64,000 bases of DNA from JAICJC01 sp963757605 (GTDB taxonomy: Bacteria; Actinomycetota; Thermoleophilia; Gaiellales; JAICJC01): assembly GCA_963757605.1 (NCBI GenBank), contig CAVWSF010000003.1, positions 186,001-250,000 on the forward strand, read 5' to 3'. The notes under the pieces were generated by a model, which was not told where the DNA came from, did not search any database, and was given only the letters and a program-made list of their open reading frames with translations. The position numbers and the translations under genes are program-made. Positions 1 through 9,723 of the stretch are shown one piece after another. Position 1 is the stretch's first letter. Every line of letters starts with the position of its first letter.

Positions 1-525
1 GCCGTCGGCGACGGCGAAGCGGCCGTCGCGCTCTGCATCGAGCAGCGGCCGGACGTCGTTCTGATGGATCTGTCGATGCCGGGCGTCGGCGGGATCGAGG
101 CGACCCGCCGGATCGCGGCGGAGGCTCCCGGCGTCCAGGTGGTGGTCCTGACGTCGTTCATGGACCGGGAGCGGATCGTCGACGCGTTGAGCGCCGGCGC
201 GGTCGGCTACCTCCTGAAGGACGCCGAGCCGGAGGAGCTGATTCGCGGCATCCATACGGCCGCCCGCGGCGAGTCGCCCCTCGACCCGCGAGCGGCGCGC
301 ACGATGCTGGGCGCCCACCGCACCGCCGACCCGCTGGACGCCCTCACGGACCGCGAGCGCGAGGTGCTCGCACTCGTGGCGGAGGGCCTGCCGAACAAGC
401 AGATCGGACGCCGGCTCGAGATCAGCGAGAAGACCGTCAAGGCCCACTTGACCAGCATCTTCCGCGCGATCGGGGTCAACGACCGCATGCAGGCCGGGCT
501 CTGGGCCCGGCGGCATGGGCTCTGA
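1..525 (+). CDS. NarL/FixJ-type response regulator (5' truncated by window edge)
   Basis: The frame is open from base 1, so the N-terminus lies outside the window; 174 codons are visible. The receiver domain shows the phospho-acceptor in VLMDLSMPG (visible codon 23), followed by the conserved Thr in VVLTSF and the Lys in GYLLKDA. The C-terminal third is a LuxR helix-turn-helix (LTDREREVLALVAEG, NKQIGRRL, SEKTVKAHLTSIF). Such proteins are phosphorylated by a histidine kinase and bind DNA as transcription factors. The partner kinase is probably encoded just upstream, outside the window. Family assignment is certain; the regulon is unknown. Confidence 0.95.
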   Translation, partial: AVGDGEAAVALCIEQRPDVVLMDLSMPGVGGIEATRRIAAEAPGVQVVVLTSFMDRERIVDALSAGAVGYLLKDAEPEELIRGIHTAARGESPLDPRAARTMLGAHRTADPLDALTDREREVLALVAEGLPNKQIGRRLEISEKTVKAHLTSIFRAIGVNDRMQAGLWARRHGL

Positions 526-644
526 GCCCGGCCGGCACGCCGTCGAGCCGCGGCGGGCCGATGCGTAGTCATCCCGAACTCGGCTTTCGGTGACGCCACC
601 GATGCGTGCCGGCCACGGTCGAGCGACCCTGAGCCAAAGTGGCC

Positions 645-1550
645 ATGACGACGGGTGAGGCGAAGCTGGCGCGGCTGCTGTGGCTCTCGGTCGCCGCGGC
701 CGTCGTCACCATCGCCCTGAAGACGGGCGCGTGGCTGGTGACCGGCTCCGTCGGGCTCCTGTCCGACGCCGCCGAGTCTCTCGTGAACCTCGTCGCTGCG
801 ATCGTCGCCCTCGCAACGCTGCACTGGGCCAGCCAGCCGCCCGACCCCGACCACCGGTACGGGCACGAGAAGGCCGAGTACTTCTCCGCCGGGCTCGAGG
901 GCGGCATGATCCTGGTGGCCGCGCTCAGCATCGCCGGGCTTGCGCTCGGTCGCCTGCTCCACCCCGCTGCGCTGCAGGACGTCGGCGCCGGGCTCGCAGT
1001 ATCGGCCGTAGCGTCCGCGATCAACCTGGTCGTGGCCCTGCAGCTCCTCCGGGCCGGGCGCAGGCACCACTCGATCGTCCTCGAGGCCGACGGACGCCAC
1101 CTGATGACCGACGTCTGGACGTCCGCCGGCGTGATCCTCGGTGTCGGCCTGGTCGCCGCCACCGGGATCGAGCGGCTGGACCCGGCGATCGCGCTCGCCG
1201 TCGCCGCCAACATCGTCTTCACCGGGGCCCGCCTCGTCCGCCGGTCGATCGACGGCCTGATGGATCACGCCCTCCCGGCCGACGACCAGGCCAAGATCCA
1301 GGCGGTCCTCGACCGGTACGCGAGCGACTGCGTCGCGTTCCATGCGCTTCGCACCCGCCAGGCCGGCCGGCGATCGTTCATGTCGGTCCACGTCCTGGTG
1401 CCCGGTTCATGGAGCGTGCACGAGGGGCATGCGTTCCTGGAGCTGGTCGAGCGCGACCTGCGCTCGGCCGTCCCCGCGGCAACCGTCTTCACCCACCTCG
1501 AACCGATCGAAGACGCCGCGTCCTTCGCCGACGTCGCGCTCGAGCGCTGA
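645..1550 (+). CDS. Cation diffusion facilitator (CDF) metal transporter
   Basis: A 301-residue inner-membrane protein of the CDF family, which exports divalent metals (Zn, Fe, Co, Mn) by proton antiport. Hydrophobic segments begin at about residue 13 (LWLSVAAAVVTIALKTGAWL). The TM2 metal signature reads LLSDAAESLVN and is followed by the cytosolic loop DPDHRYGHEKAEYFSAG. The TM5 site appears as DGRHLMTDVWTS. A short C-terminal cytoplasmic domain follows. The length is normal. An in-frame GTG lies two codons upstream at 639; the ATG at 645 is chosen by convention. Metal specificity cannot be read with confidence. It is a single gene between the regulator and a convergent RDD gene. Confidence 0.93.
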   Translation: MTTGEAKLARLLWLSVAAAVVTIALKTGAWLVTGSVGLLSDAAESLVNLVAAIVALATLHWASQPPDPDHRYGHEKAEYFSAGLEGGMILVAALSIAGLALGRLLHPAALQDVGAGLAVSAVASAINLVVALQLLRAGRRHHSIVLEADGRHLMTDVWTSAGVILGVGLVAATGIERLDPAIALAVAANIVFTGARLVRRSIDGLMDHALPADDQAKIQAVLDRYASDCVAFHALRTRQAGRRSFMSVHVLVPGSWSVHEGHAFLELVERDLRSAVPAATVFTHLEPIEDAASFADVALER

Positions 1551-1570
1551 CGCCGGCCCGGAGACCGGTC

Positions 1571-2503
1571 TCAGCCGGGCTCGGCGTCGTAGACGACGAC
1601 GGTTCCGGCGAGCCCGTCGGCGAGCCCGCGCCGCCGTTCCGTGAGAAGGACTGGGATGAAGCCGGCGAACACCGGCACGATCGCGAGCACGAGCCCGACG
1701 AGGCGCACGAGCGACCGGCCGATCGAGGGGGGATCGCCGTCGGCCGCGCCCGTACGGACACGCAGGCGCAGGAGCCGCATGCCCGGCGTCTGCCCCGCGG
1801 TGCTCCAGAAGAGGACGAAGTACGAGCCGGCGATCAGGAACCATCCGGATGCCAGAAGCGCGCCGACGAGCCACTCCGGGCGAAGGCCGCCGACCAGCGA
1901 TGCCACGAGCGCGGCCACGCCCACGACCGACATGTAGATGACGGTGGAGAGGGCGGCGTCGGCCGCCAGCGCGACCGCGCGTGTGGCGATGCCCGCGTAG
2001 ATCGGGCGTTCCCGACGGCGGCGGCGACGCACGAGCTGTTCGGCGCGATCGTCAAGCCGGGCGGCTGACCCGCGCACGTCTGCGATCACCTCCTCGGCGA
2101 GCCCCGCCGTCTCATGAGCGATCGCCTCGCGGAGCTCGGGGCTTCGGGCGACGTGGCGCACCACACGGGTGGTCACGTCGCTTGCGAGCACCTTGTCTGT
2201 CGCCGCGAGAGTGGCGGGATTCGCGAGCGCGGCCGTCACCACCCGCTCCAGCTCGCCGCTCTCCACCAGCTCCGACATGATGCGCTCCAGCACACGGTGG
2301 CGGACGAGCGAGCGGGCGATCTCCTCCGGCAGCGAACCGGCCAGCACCCGGTCGACCACGCGGGCCACCTCGGGCGCCACGACGGCATCCGCCAGCGCAT
2401 CTTCGATCGGCCCGCGCCAGGCCCGCGCAGCCGCCCGTGCAGGGGACACGGCCACACGACCCGCCGCACCTGCCAATCGGCCGCGAGCTTCGTCGTCCGT
2501 CAT
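1571..2503 (-). CDS. RDD family membrane protein
   Basis: 310 residues. The first ~160 residues are soluble and helical (repeated V/A/E/R-rich helices around ARVVDRVLAG, VTAALANPAT), ending in a basic run RRRRRRERP. The C-terminal half is an RDD domain: ATRAVALAADAALS opens TM1 with the Arg/Asp pair, then a second TM (SGWFLIAGSYFVLFWSTAGQTPGMRLLRLRV) carries the characteristic GQTPGMRLL turn, and a third TM follows. RDD proteins are poorly understood; some act as Na+/H+ antiporters or compatible-solute transporters. It lies 3 nt downstream of the lipoprotein gene and is the last gene of a minus-strand operon. The fused helical N-terminus is unassigned. Confidence 0.85.
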   Translation of the reverse strand: MTDDEARGRLAGAAGRVAVSPARAAARAWRGPIEDALADAVVAPEVARVVDRVLAGSLPEEIARSLVRHRVLERIMSELVESGELERVVTAALANPATLAATDKVLASDVTTRVVRHVARSPELREAIAHETAGLAEEVIADVRGSAARLDDRAEQLVRRRRRRERPIYAGIATRAVALAADAALSTVIYMSVVGVAALVASLVGGLRPEWLVGALLASGWFLIAGSYFVLFWSTAGQTPGMRLLRLRVRTGAADGDPPSIGRSLVRLVGLVLAIVPVFAGFIPVLLTERRRGLADGLAGTVVVYDAEPG

Positions 2504-2505
2504 CG

Positions 2506-2922
2506 TCAGCAGCTGACGTTGGCGAAGGCGCTCTTGTAGCTCGCGGCGAGCTGCTCCCCTGCTGCGCTCACGGCGACCGCCGCATCCGCAACCGAGCCGG
2601 CCGACGTCACGCTGTTGGCCGTCTCCTGCACGGACTTCTTGAACCCCTCGTTGGCCGTCTTGAGCTGGTCGCCCAGATCGCCCGTCACCTTGGGTCCCTC
2701 GGTGGCGATCGTGTCGAGATCCTTGCTGATCTGGTCGAGCGCCGTCTTCGCCCCATCGAGCGTCGTCGAGCCCGTCGTGACGCCCTGGATCTTGGTGATC
2801 TGGGTCTGGATGTCGTCCCGCGCGTCGCAGGCCTTGGCCTTCGCGTCATCCGAGCTCGAGCCACCGCACCCGGCGGCCACGAGCGCACCGGAGACGGCGA
2901 GTGCCGCGATGAGCAGTCGCAT
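2506..2922 (-). CDS. Small secreted lipoprotein, helical
   Basis: 138 residues starting at MRLLIAALAVSG. A lipoprotein signal peptide with lipobox LVAAGC predicts cleavage before Cys and anchoring to the outer face of the membrane. The mature part is Ser/Gly then almost entirely amphipathic helix (KACDARDDIQTQITKIQG, LDQISKDLDTIATEGP) with a C-terminal Cys that could pair with an internal Cys. An upstream in-frame ATG at 3027 would overlap the preceding gene and precedes a non-signal-like stretch, so it is rejected. No enzymatic motif is seen; the function is unknown, possibly an envelope-associated helical bundle. It is co-oriented with the kinase-like gene upstream and the RDD gene downstream. 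Confidence 0.82.
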   Translation of the reverse strand: MRLLIAALAVSGALVAAGCGGSSSDDAKAKACDARDDIQTQITKIQGVTTGSTTLDGAKTALDQISKDLDTIATEGPKVTGDLGDQLKTANEGFKKSVQETANSVTSAGSVADAAVAVSAAGEQLAASYKSAFANVSC

Positions 2923-2987
2923 GCCACTCAGGGTTGCCGCGCCCCGCGGGCCCTGCATCGTGCGGAGGGGATGAGTCCTGCGCGCTG

Positions 2988-4347
2988 TCACTCCACGCCC
3001 GGATCCCCGGACACCGCGATCCGCCACAGCCGCCCGGGGGTGGAGCCCGAGATCCGGCGCGCCGCCGGCGACCTGCCGCTGGCATGCCGCGGCAACCTGA
3101 TCCGGAGGGCCGCCGGCATGGTCTCGAACACGAGGGGCGGATCAATGGTGAGCGACTCCCCGTCGATCCCGATCTCGACCGGCCGGTCGGAGTCGATCTG
3201 GAAGCGCCGCGCCGTCCACTCGTCCCAGCCGTGAAAGCGCCGTAGCTGGCCGATCGCGTTCAGCGCCGCGAACTGCTCGGCATCGACCGCGCTCCCGATC
3301 CGCGCCGCCACGACGCCGACCACCCCGAGATCGATGCGCTCGCGGGTGCCACGCCCGTCCAGGTCATCCATCTGATAGGGGTTGTTCGAGACCAGGATCA
3401 TCTGCGCCTCGTCATGCTCCTCGCCGTCGGCACCTACGTAGCGCAGGCCGAAGGGCTCGGCCTCCGGGCCCAGGATGTCGGGGAGCATCGTCGCGGCGGT
3501 GCGGAGCTTCGCGTCCCGGTACTCGGGCGATTGGACGATTCGGGCGTAGATGCCGAGCGAGGCGTTGTTGACGAAGACGCGGCCGTTCACCGTCGCCAGG
3601 TCGATGGTGCGCTCGACCGCCTCGCCGAACGCGTCGAGGGCGCCGACCACGTCGTCGCGGTCGAGTCCGAGATCGAGCGCGAAGTGGTTCCTCGTACCAG
3701 CCGGGATGACGACGAGCGGGATGTCGTGGCGGCGGGCGACGTCCGCGACGAGCGCCTGGGAGCCGTCTCCGCCCGCCATCCCGATCACGTCCGTTCCGCG
3801 GACGACCGCATCCTCAGCGAGCTGCACGAGGTCGTCGCCCTTGTTCAGGACGATGGCCTCGATCCCGCGACGAGCGCACTCGTCGGCCACATGGAACCTG
3901 GTCGCCTTGCCGCCACCCGAGACCGGGTTCATGATCAGCGTGGCGTGCGCCGCCGCCGGGACGGGGGCGCCGAGCGACGCCGGGTCGGGCGCCGCCGCCC
4001 GCTCGAGCGCCGAACGGGCGGTGCCGGTGGCGACGACTCCGAGGACGACGGCCGAGAGAACCCTCCACCAGACCAGGTCGGCGACCACGAGGGCAGCGAC
4101 GAGGACGCAGACGCCGGCGAGCGCGGCGACCAACCCCGCCGTCCGCGGGCCGCCCCGCCGCGAGACGGCGTACCACCCGCCGGCGACCACGAGGGCAACC
4201 CCGGCAAGCGCCAGCAGCACGCCTTCCACGTTGTTGATCGCGCCGACCGCCACGATGGCGAGTGCGGCCGCGAAGGCAGGCCAGCGAGATCCCGGCGACC
4301 AGGCGATCGCCGCCGCCGGCCATCGGTGTGTGCGCCTCGGTGCTCAC
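2988..4347 (-). CDS. Diacylglycerol kinase-like (DAGK catalytic domain) membrane protein, one frameshift near 5' end
   Basis: About 450 residues. The N-terminal ~100 residues contain hydrophobic segments. The rest is a DAGK_cat domain: the nucleotide site begins LIMNPVSGGGKATRF, the GGDGS loop reads GMAGGDGSQALVA, and VVIPAGTRNHFALDLGL is the typical third motif. The family phosphorylates lipids such as diacylglycerol, or makes related lipid intermediates. The natural start is probably GTG 4347, overlapping the SulP stop (GTGA). From there the reading VSTEAHTPMAGGGDRLVAG must shift by one base near 4274 to join the long downstream frame, whose own first ATG is 4253. This may be a sequence error, since more frameshifts lie immediately upstream. 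Confidence 0.88.
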
Positions 4348-6108
4348 GTTGGAACCTCCTCGATGCCGGACGGCTCCGCGTCGCCTCCTTCGGCCTCGAA
4401 GGCGGCGACCGCCGCCTCGAGCGTGGGGAAGAAGTGCCGCGGGTCGATCGTCCTGGTCAGCTCGTACCGCTCGATCTTGCTCCGGACCGGGTCCTTCATC
4501 TCGGCGAAGACCAGCGAGATCGCCGTGCGCGTTCGATCCGCTCGTCGAGCGCCTCGAGCATGTCGGCGGCCGTGGTGTCGACGTCGGTGATCGGCTCGGC
4601 CGCGACGATGATCCACCGCGGCGGCGGCGACGCCGTCGCGAGCGCATCGGATCTGGTCGCGGAACGTCCTCGCGTTGGCGAAGAACAGCGGGAGCGTCGA
4701 ACCGGAAGATGACGCGCTGCCGGCAAGCAGCTCGGCATGCGGGGTAGCTGCGCACGTCGTGGTAGCCCGGGGATGCCCGCGACGCGCCCCAGCACGGTCT
4801 GGTAGGGCCACCACGATCGGCGGAACACGTTGAGCGACCGACAGGGCGACCGCCACGCCGATCCCCGGGAGCACGCCGAGCAGGGCGACGCCGAGGAACG
4901 CCGCGATCGAGACGGCGAACTCGGTTCGGCGCTGCTGCTACAGGCCGCACGGTCCCAGGGATGTCGGCGAGCGACAGCGACGCCGCGATCACGACCGCGC
5001 CGAGCGTGGGGTTCGGGAGGTCGCGCAGGAGCCCCGGGAACGCAACAGCAGCATCGGTGCGATCGCGAGCGCGCCGACCAGCCCGTCACCTGCGTCTTCG
5101 CCCCGGCCTGCTCGGCGACGGCCGTCCGCGAGCCGCTGGTGCTGACCGGGAACCCCTGGAACAGCCCGGCCGCGAGGTTGGCCGCGCCGACCCGATCATC
5201 TCCTGGTTGCCGTCGACGTCCTCGCCCGCGCCGTCGCCGCGAAGGCCGACGCGGTGGAGATGGTGTCGGCGAGCGAGACCAGCGCGATGCCGAACGCGCC
5301 GGCGAGCAGCGGCGGGATGTCGGACAGCGCGGACGTCCGGGATGGTGAACGGCGGGAAGCCCTGCGGCAGCGAGCCGACCAGCGCTCACGCCGTGCTGCT
5401 CCAGGTCGAATCCGCTCGCGCCGACGATCGAGAGCACGACCGCGATCGAGCACGCCCGGGATCTTCGGATAGAACCGCTGGAGGCCCAGGATGACGACCA
5501 GCCCGAGCAGCCCGACGGCCAGCGCCGCGCCGACGGTCTTGCCGTCCGCCACGCCCTTCACGAACCCCTGCAGCCTCGTCGATGAAGCCGTCGGCGTCGA
5601 TCGAGAACCCGAACAGCTTCGGCAGCTGGCCGACCAGGATCGTGACCGCGAGGCCGTTCATGTAGCCGATCATGCGTCGGCTTGCGAGAGCAGGTCGGCG
5701 ACGAAGCCCGAGCCGCGCGATGCCGCCGACCGATGGTGATCGGCGCCGACGAGCAGCGCGAGCATCGAGGCCAGCGCGATCGCCCGCGCGGGATCGCCGT
5801 TCGCGCCGATGAGCGGGAGGATGGTGGCCGCGATCATCGGCCCGAGCGACGAGTCCGGGCCGAGCACGAGGATCCTCGACGGGCCGAAGACGGCGTAGCC
5901 GATCAGGCACAGGATCGAGGTGTAGAGACCGGTGATCGGCGGGAGGCCGGCGAGCTCCGCGTAGGCCATGCCCTGCGGCACGAGCAGCGCGGTGAGGACC
6001 AGCCCGGCGACGAGGTCGTTCGGCGAGCCAGCTGCGCCGGTAGGACCGAAGCATGCGCAGGCCGGGGATCTGCGGCCGGTGCGGCTTGGCGTCAACCTGC
6101 TCGTGCAT
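4344..6108 (-). pseudogene. SulP-family anion transporter with STAS domain, frame broken by many indels
   Basis: Pieces in all three minus-strand frames line up in order as one SulP transporter of normal length (~585 residues). They include a start MHEQVDAKPHRPQIPGLR, TM1-2 LTALLVPQGMAYAELAGLPP, LGPDSSLGPMIAATILP, RMIGYMNGLAVTILVGQ, IPPLLAGAFGIALVSLADT, the NQE..ANL..GFPVSTSGSRTAV region, LGAVVIAASLSLADIPGTVR, and the C-terminal STAS domain (FFANARTFRDQIR, ITDVDTTAADMLEAL). The family moves sulfate, bicarbonate or other anions. Roughly a dozen one-base shifts are needed. Substitution damage is scarce, though one Trp codon appears as TAG, so a sequencing artefact is at least as likely as decay. 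A 57-codon frame (6265-6092) starting directly after the DUF2252 stop could be an alternative N-terminus. Confidence 0.8.
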
Positions 6109-6265
6109 CGTCCGACTGCGATTCGGACGGAGCGGGTGCGCGAGCGTCCGCGGGCCGGTCACGGGGCGGCGCGCCGACGACATCCGGCGCCGCCGGGAGC
6201 GGTGCGCCTGCGGCGGCACCCTCCGGCCGGCGTGTCAGCTTGAGCAGGACCGACTTGGGGAGCAT

Positions 6266-7740
6266 CTACAGTCCGGTGACCACGGGGATGCGCCCGGCCT
6301 CGACCGCAGCACCAAGCGCCTCGTGGTCGCGCTCGTTCTGGTCGGCGTAGGCGTCGGCGAACTCGACGCAGCGCGCGGTCGAAGCTGTCGCCGCTCCCGA
6401 GGTAGCTCGCGATCGCGATGCGGTCGCCCGAGCGGGCGTGCGCGCGGGCGAGCGTCCAGCCGCAGAGCTGCGCCGTAGGCGTGCCATGCCCGGTGGGCAC
6501 CATCGCCTCGACCTCGGCCGAGCCCTTCCAGTCCTTGCAGCTGGCGGACGTAGAAGTCGCGCTGCCCGCCGTCGAGCCCGGCCGACCCGGGTCCAGCCGA
6601 GGAAGATGTCGCTCGTCGCCTGCATGAGCCGCTGCCCGGTGACGACCCGCTGGCCGTGGTTGGCGAACCTGCTGCTTGCGGACGAAGCGGCTCGAGCACG
6701 GACGGCCCGGCCTCCTTGATCTGGAGGAACAGCGGGTCGCCTCGTCGTCGCGGCCGACCAAGAGCGCGATCCACGCCCGCGTGCCGACGCTGCCGACGCC
6801 GACGACCTTCCGCGCGAAGTCTGCGAGCCGGTACTGCTTCAGCAGGATGCCGCCGCTCGGTGAAGCGTCGGCGCGTATACGGCGCGCATCGCCTCAGCGC
6901 GCCTGAACCGCGTCGGACGGCGTGTCACCTCGGAGATCGTCGATGGGCTCGATCAGCGGCGGGTCGGCGACGATCCGCGGCTCGCCGTCGACGATCCGGT
7001 CAGCTTCGCGAACGCCTGGAGGCTGTCGCGCGTCCGCGCCTTGTGCGAGCGCGCGTTCGCGCGTCGCGCTTGCCATCCGCTTGCGTCAGCAAGCTCGGCG
7101 AGCTGGCACCTGCGTCGTCGATCGTCGAGCCGCGCGTACCAGACGTCGAGGTTGCGCATCGGGGCGAAGTCGCGCATCGCGCCGCGGTACGCACGCGCAC
7201 GGTCGCGCGCACGACGTCGCTCGCGGTCCTGCGCGTGAACCCGTTCGTCCCGGCCGGCGACCATCGAGGCTCGCGCCGAGCCGCTTCACGTCCCACTCCC
7301 AGGGGCCGGGCAGCGTCTCGTCGAAGTCGTTGATGTCGAACACGAGCCGCCGCTCGGGCGGAGGCGAAGACGCCGAAGTTCGACAGGTGGGCATCCCCGC
7401 AGAGCTGGACGTCGAGATCCGGTTCGCGGGCGCGGCCGCGAGATCTGCCAGCCATGATCAGCGCGGCCCCCGCGGAAGAAGGCGAACGGCGACGTCGAGC
7501 ATCCGCCCGTACCGGATCGGCACGAGCTCGGGCACGCGGGTCGCGGCCTGCTGCTCGAGCAGCGCGACCGGGTCGGCGCGATCGGGCCGAGGGCTCGACG
7601 CCGGCGTGGCTGGAGCGGGGCGTCTTGCGACGAGCCTCGCGCCCGGCCGCGGCGCGCTCCGCGGGCGACGACGGCCGGCTGCTCCCTACCCCGGCGGCGC
7701 GGCCTCCGGCCGCGGTCGGCGACGCGGTGTCGGCGGTCAT
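6266..7740 (-). pseudogene. DUF2252 protein (kinase-like fold family), frame broken by many indels
   Basis: Ordered fragments in three frames reconstruct a DUF2252 protein of about 490 residues: ATRVPELVPIRYGRM, DVQLCGDAHLSNFGVF, RRLVFDINDFDETLPGPWEW, MRNLDVWYARLD, GVGSVGTRAWIALLVGRDD, PLFLQIKEAGPSVLEP, QRLMQATSDIFLGWTRVG, FADAYADQNERDHEALGAA. DUF2252 proteins resemble aminoglycoside/protein-kinase-like phosphotransferases (HGD..NFG-like and FDxxDFDE motifs), but their substrate is not established. ATG 7740 overlaps the stop of the upstream 44-codon gene (ATGA), so it is translationally coupled in the operon. At least ten single-base shifts interrupt it. The motifs are undamaged, which favours sequence error over old pseudogenisation. 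Confidence 0.8.
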
Positions 7741-7874
7741 CAGATCCGCGCTCCCGCGCCCCGGCCGGCGGGGCTCCTGAAGCGCATCGCCATGCAGGCG
7801 ATGGTGCACCCGGCGAGGAGACCACCGCCGAACGCCAGCGCCCTGCGAACGGTGCCCGCCCGGGCGTCGGTCAT
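7740..7874 (-). CDS. 44-residue single-span membrane peptide
   Basis: A short gene between two co-oriented genes, overlapping both by start/stop sharing (its ATG overlaps the upstream TGA at 7874; its TGA overlaps the downstream ATG at 7740). The product begins MTDARAGTVRR, has one hydrophobic segment (ALAFGGGLLAGCTIACMAM) and a basic, Gly-rich tail. The double coupling is the main evidence that it is translated. No family is recognised. It may be a membrane peptide or simply a coupling leader for the DUF2252 gene. Confidence 0.6.
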   Translation of the reverse strand: MTDARAGTVRRALAFGGGLLAGCTIACMAMRFRSPAGRGAGARI

Positions 7875-8257
7875 CACGGCTCCTCCCGCCCGAGGGGCAC
7901 GTGGGCATGGCCGGGCTGCTCGAGCGCGTCGAACACGTCGTAGTCGAGCGAGAGCCCGATCGCCGGCGCCGCGGCGACGATCCGCGGAACGCCGGTCGCC
8001 GGCATCGCCGCCACGAGCGTGCCGACGATCTGCTCCCGGGTCGCGCCGGCCTCCTCCGCCGCCTCGACGATCGGGCGCAGGGACTGGACGGATGCCCCGA
8101 CTGAGATCATCACGGCGAGGCGGACGAATGCGTACATCAGCTCGTCGAGGGCCGACTCCGCCCGGTTCGCCGTCTCCGAGGCGAGCGAGCGCTCGACGAA
8201 CGCGTTGTCTCGCACGGCCAGAAGGCGAAGAGTCGTCTGATAGTCGGTCACCGTCAT
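7874..8257 (-). CDS. Carboxymuconolactone decarboxylase / AhpD-like protein
   Basis: 127 residues starting at MTVTDYQTTLRLLAVRD, preceded by a good Shine-Dalgarno (GAGGAAGG, about 8 nt upstream); longer in-frame starts lack one. The fold signature is the all-helical CMD domain: ALDELMYAFVRLAVMISVG followed by ATREQIVGTLVAAMPATG. The AhpD-type CxxC...H site is absent (no cysteines in the helix pair), so peroxidase-reducing activity is unlikely; it belongs to the non-Cys CMD group. It is the first gene of the minus-strand operon running down to 1571. The specific reaction is not predictable. Confidence 0.8.
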   Translation of the reverse strand: MTVTDYQTTLRLLAVRDNAFVERSLASETANRAESALDELMYAFVRLAVMISVGASVQSLRPIVEAAEEAGATREQIVGTLVAAMPATGVPRIVAAAPAIGLSLDYDVFDALEQPGHAHVPLGREEP

Positions 8258-8303
8258 ATGGATGCACCCTTCCTCAGGCTCCGTCATCCCGTATGGAGGA
8301 GCC

Positions 8304-9629
8304 CTAGTGCGACAAGACGAGCGCCTTCTCACGCTCGTACTCGGAGTCGGTCAGCCCACCCTTGTCGTGGAGCGAGGTCAGCCGCTCGAGCTGCTCGAGC
8401 CGCTTCCCGGGGTCGGGCCGGCGGCGGAGACCGCTGATTCCGGCCCACACGCCGTCGGTCGCGTCGGGGTTCTCCCGGACCGACTGGCGGCGCAGCGCCT
8501 CGAGGCCGGCGAATGCGACGACCACCAGGAGTATCAGGCCGATCGAGCGGCGGGGCGTCCCGGGAGGCTGGTAGAGCGCGACGAGCAGAGCGAGAAGCGC
8601 CATGACCGTGTACGCGCGCACCGGGTGGTCGCGGAACGCCGGTGCCAGCCGGCGCCGGATCGACCCCGCCGCGGTCGCCGGGCCGGAGAGCCAGCTCCAC
8701 AGGAGTCCCAGGATCCCGATTGCGACGCCCGCGACCGCCGACTCCCTGAGCAGGCTGGTGTAGATGTCCCAGACGTCATGGGCGGCCGGCTTGACCGAGT
8801 CGGCCTTGACGAGCGAGTCGATCACGACGTCGCCGAGGAACTTGCGAACCACCAGGAGCACCACGCCCATCACGACGAACCCGATCGCGACGTCGCGCAC
8901 CACGGTCCGCCGGCGATCGCTCGCGACATAGACGGCGGCAGCGATGAGCGCGACGCCGATCAAGAGCGGCCAGATCGACAGCACCCTGAGAGCCTGCACG
9001 CCGGTTTGCGCCGCCCCGAGCTGGTTGGAGCGGACCAGCACGATCGGCTCCACGTGGCCTTGCACGCGCGCCACCGCGTCCGGGCTCGCCCCGAGGCGCG
9101 CGCCCATGTTCGCCACGATCTGGTCGACGTTCATGACGACGTTGCCGTTCGACGTCTGCAGCCTCGTGGTCTTGCCTTCCAGGAACGCCACCAGCTTCTC
9201 GTGCGCCCGCAGGTTCGCCTGAGCCCACAGGTCCTGGACACGCGGGAGCGTCAGCGCATCGTTCACGGCCTGGTCGGCCAGCCGGCCGAGGGCCGCCGTG
9301 CCGGCCCCGGCGAGGGGCTGCAGCCGCGGCGGAAGCGAGCTCGCCAAGAGCTCCTGCGCGTCGGTCTGCGTGACGACCTGGTCGGCCACGTAGGTCGCGA
9401 CGAGGCCGCGGACGTTGTCGCTCTGGAGCAGCTGCGTGCTCTGCGATTGCCAGGTACCGGAGTCGAGGGCCGCGTCGCGCAGCCACACGCTGAGGGTCGA
9501 CACGAAGATGCAGACGAGACCGAGCCCGACAAGCACGGGCACGAGGACGCGATGGCTCTTGCCCGCATGCGCCGAGCCGTCGTCGGCCTTCTCGCTCTCG
9601 GTCAGCCCTGTGGTCGGTTCTGAAGCCAC
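8304..9629 (-). CDS. Multi-span membrane protein with C-terminal SHOCT motif
   Basis: 441 residues from GTG 9629, which follows GGGGAG at good spacing; in-frame sequence further upstream is low-complexity and not protein-like. One TM near residue 30 (VLVPVLVGLGLVCIFVSTLSV) is followed by a ~170-residue extracytoplasmic helical domain (QSTQLLQSDNVRGLVATYVADQ), then TMs (LLIGVALIAAAVYVA, VAIGFVVMGVVLLVV, VAGVAIGILGLLWSWLSG, YTVMALLALLVALY, SIGLILLVVVAFAGL). The last ~35 residues are a SHOCT domain (LEQLERLTSLHDKGGLTDSEYEREKALVL). SHOCT motifs are short oligomerisation-type C-terminal modules. The function is unknown. Confidence 0.82.
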   Translation of the reverse strand: MASEPTTGLTESEKADDGSAHAGKSHRVLVPVLVGLGLVCIFVSTLSVWLRDAALDSGTWQSQSTQLLQSDNVRGLVATYVADQVVTQTDAQELLASSLPPRLQPLAGAGTAALGRLADQAVNDALTLPRVQDLWAQANLRAHEKLVAFLEGKTTRLQTSNGNVVMNVDQIVANMGARLGASPDAVARVQGHVEPIVLVRSNQLGAAQTGVQALRVLSIWPLLIGVALIAAAVYVASDRRRTVVRDVAIGFVVMGVVLLVVRKFLGDVVIDSLVKADSVKPAAHDVWDIYTSLLRESAVAGVAIGILGLLWSWLSGPATAAGSIRRRLAPAFRDHPVRAYTVMALLALLVALYQPPGTPRRSIGLILLVVVAFAGLEALRRQSVRENPDATDGVWAGISGLRRRPDPGKRLEQLERLTSLHDKGGLTDSEYEREKALVLSH

Positions 9630-9723
9630 AGCGAGCCGCTCCCCAATCCTCGGATCCTCACCCGCCCCAAGCGGAGCGGGCCTCTGAGCGGCGGCCCCTC
9701 GAACGCGGCCGCTGCCCCCGCCC

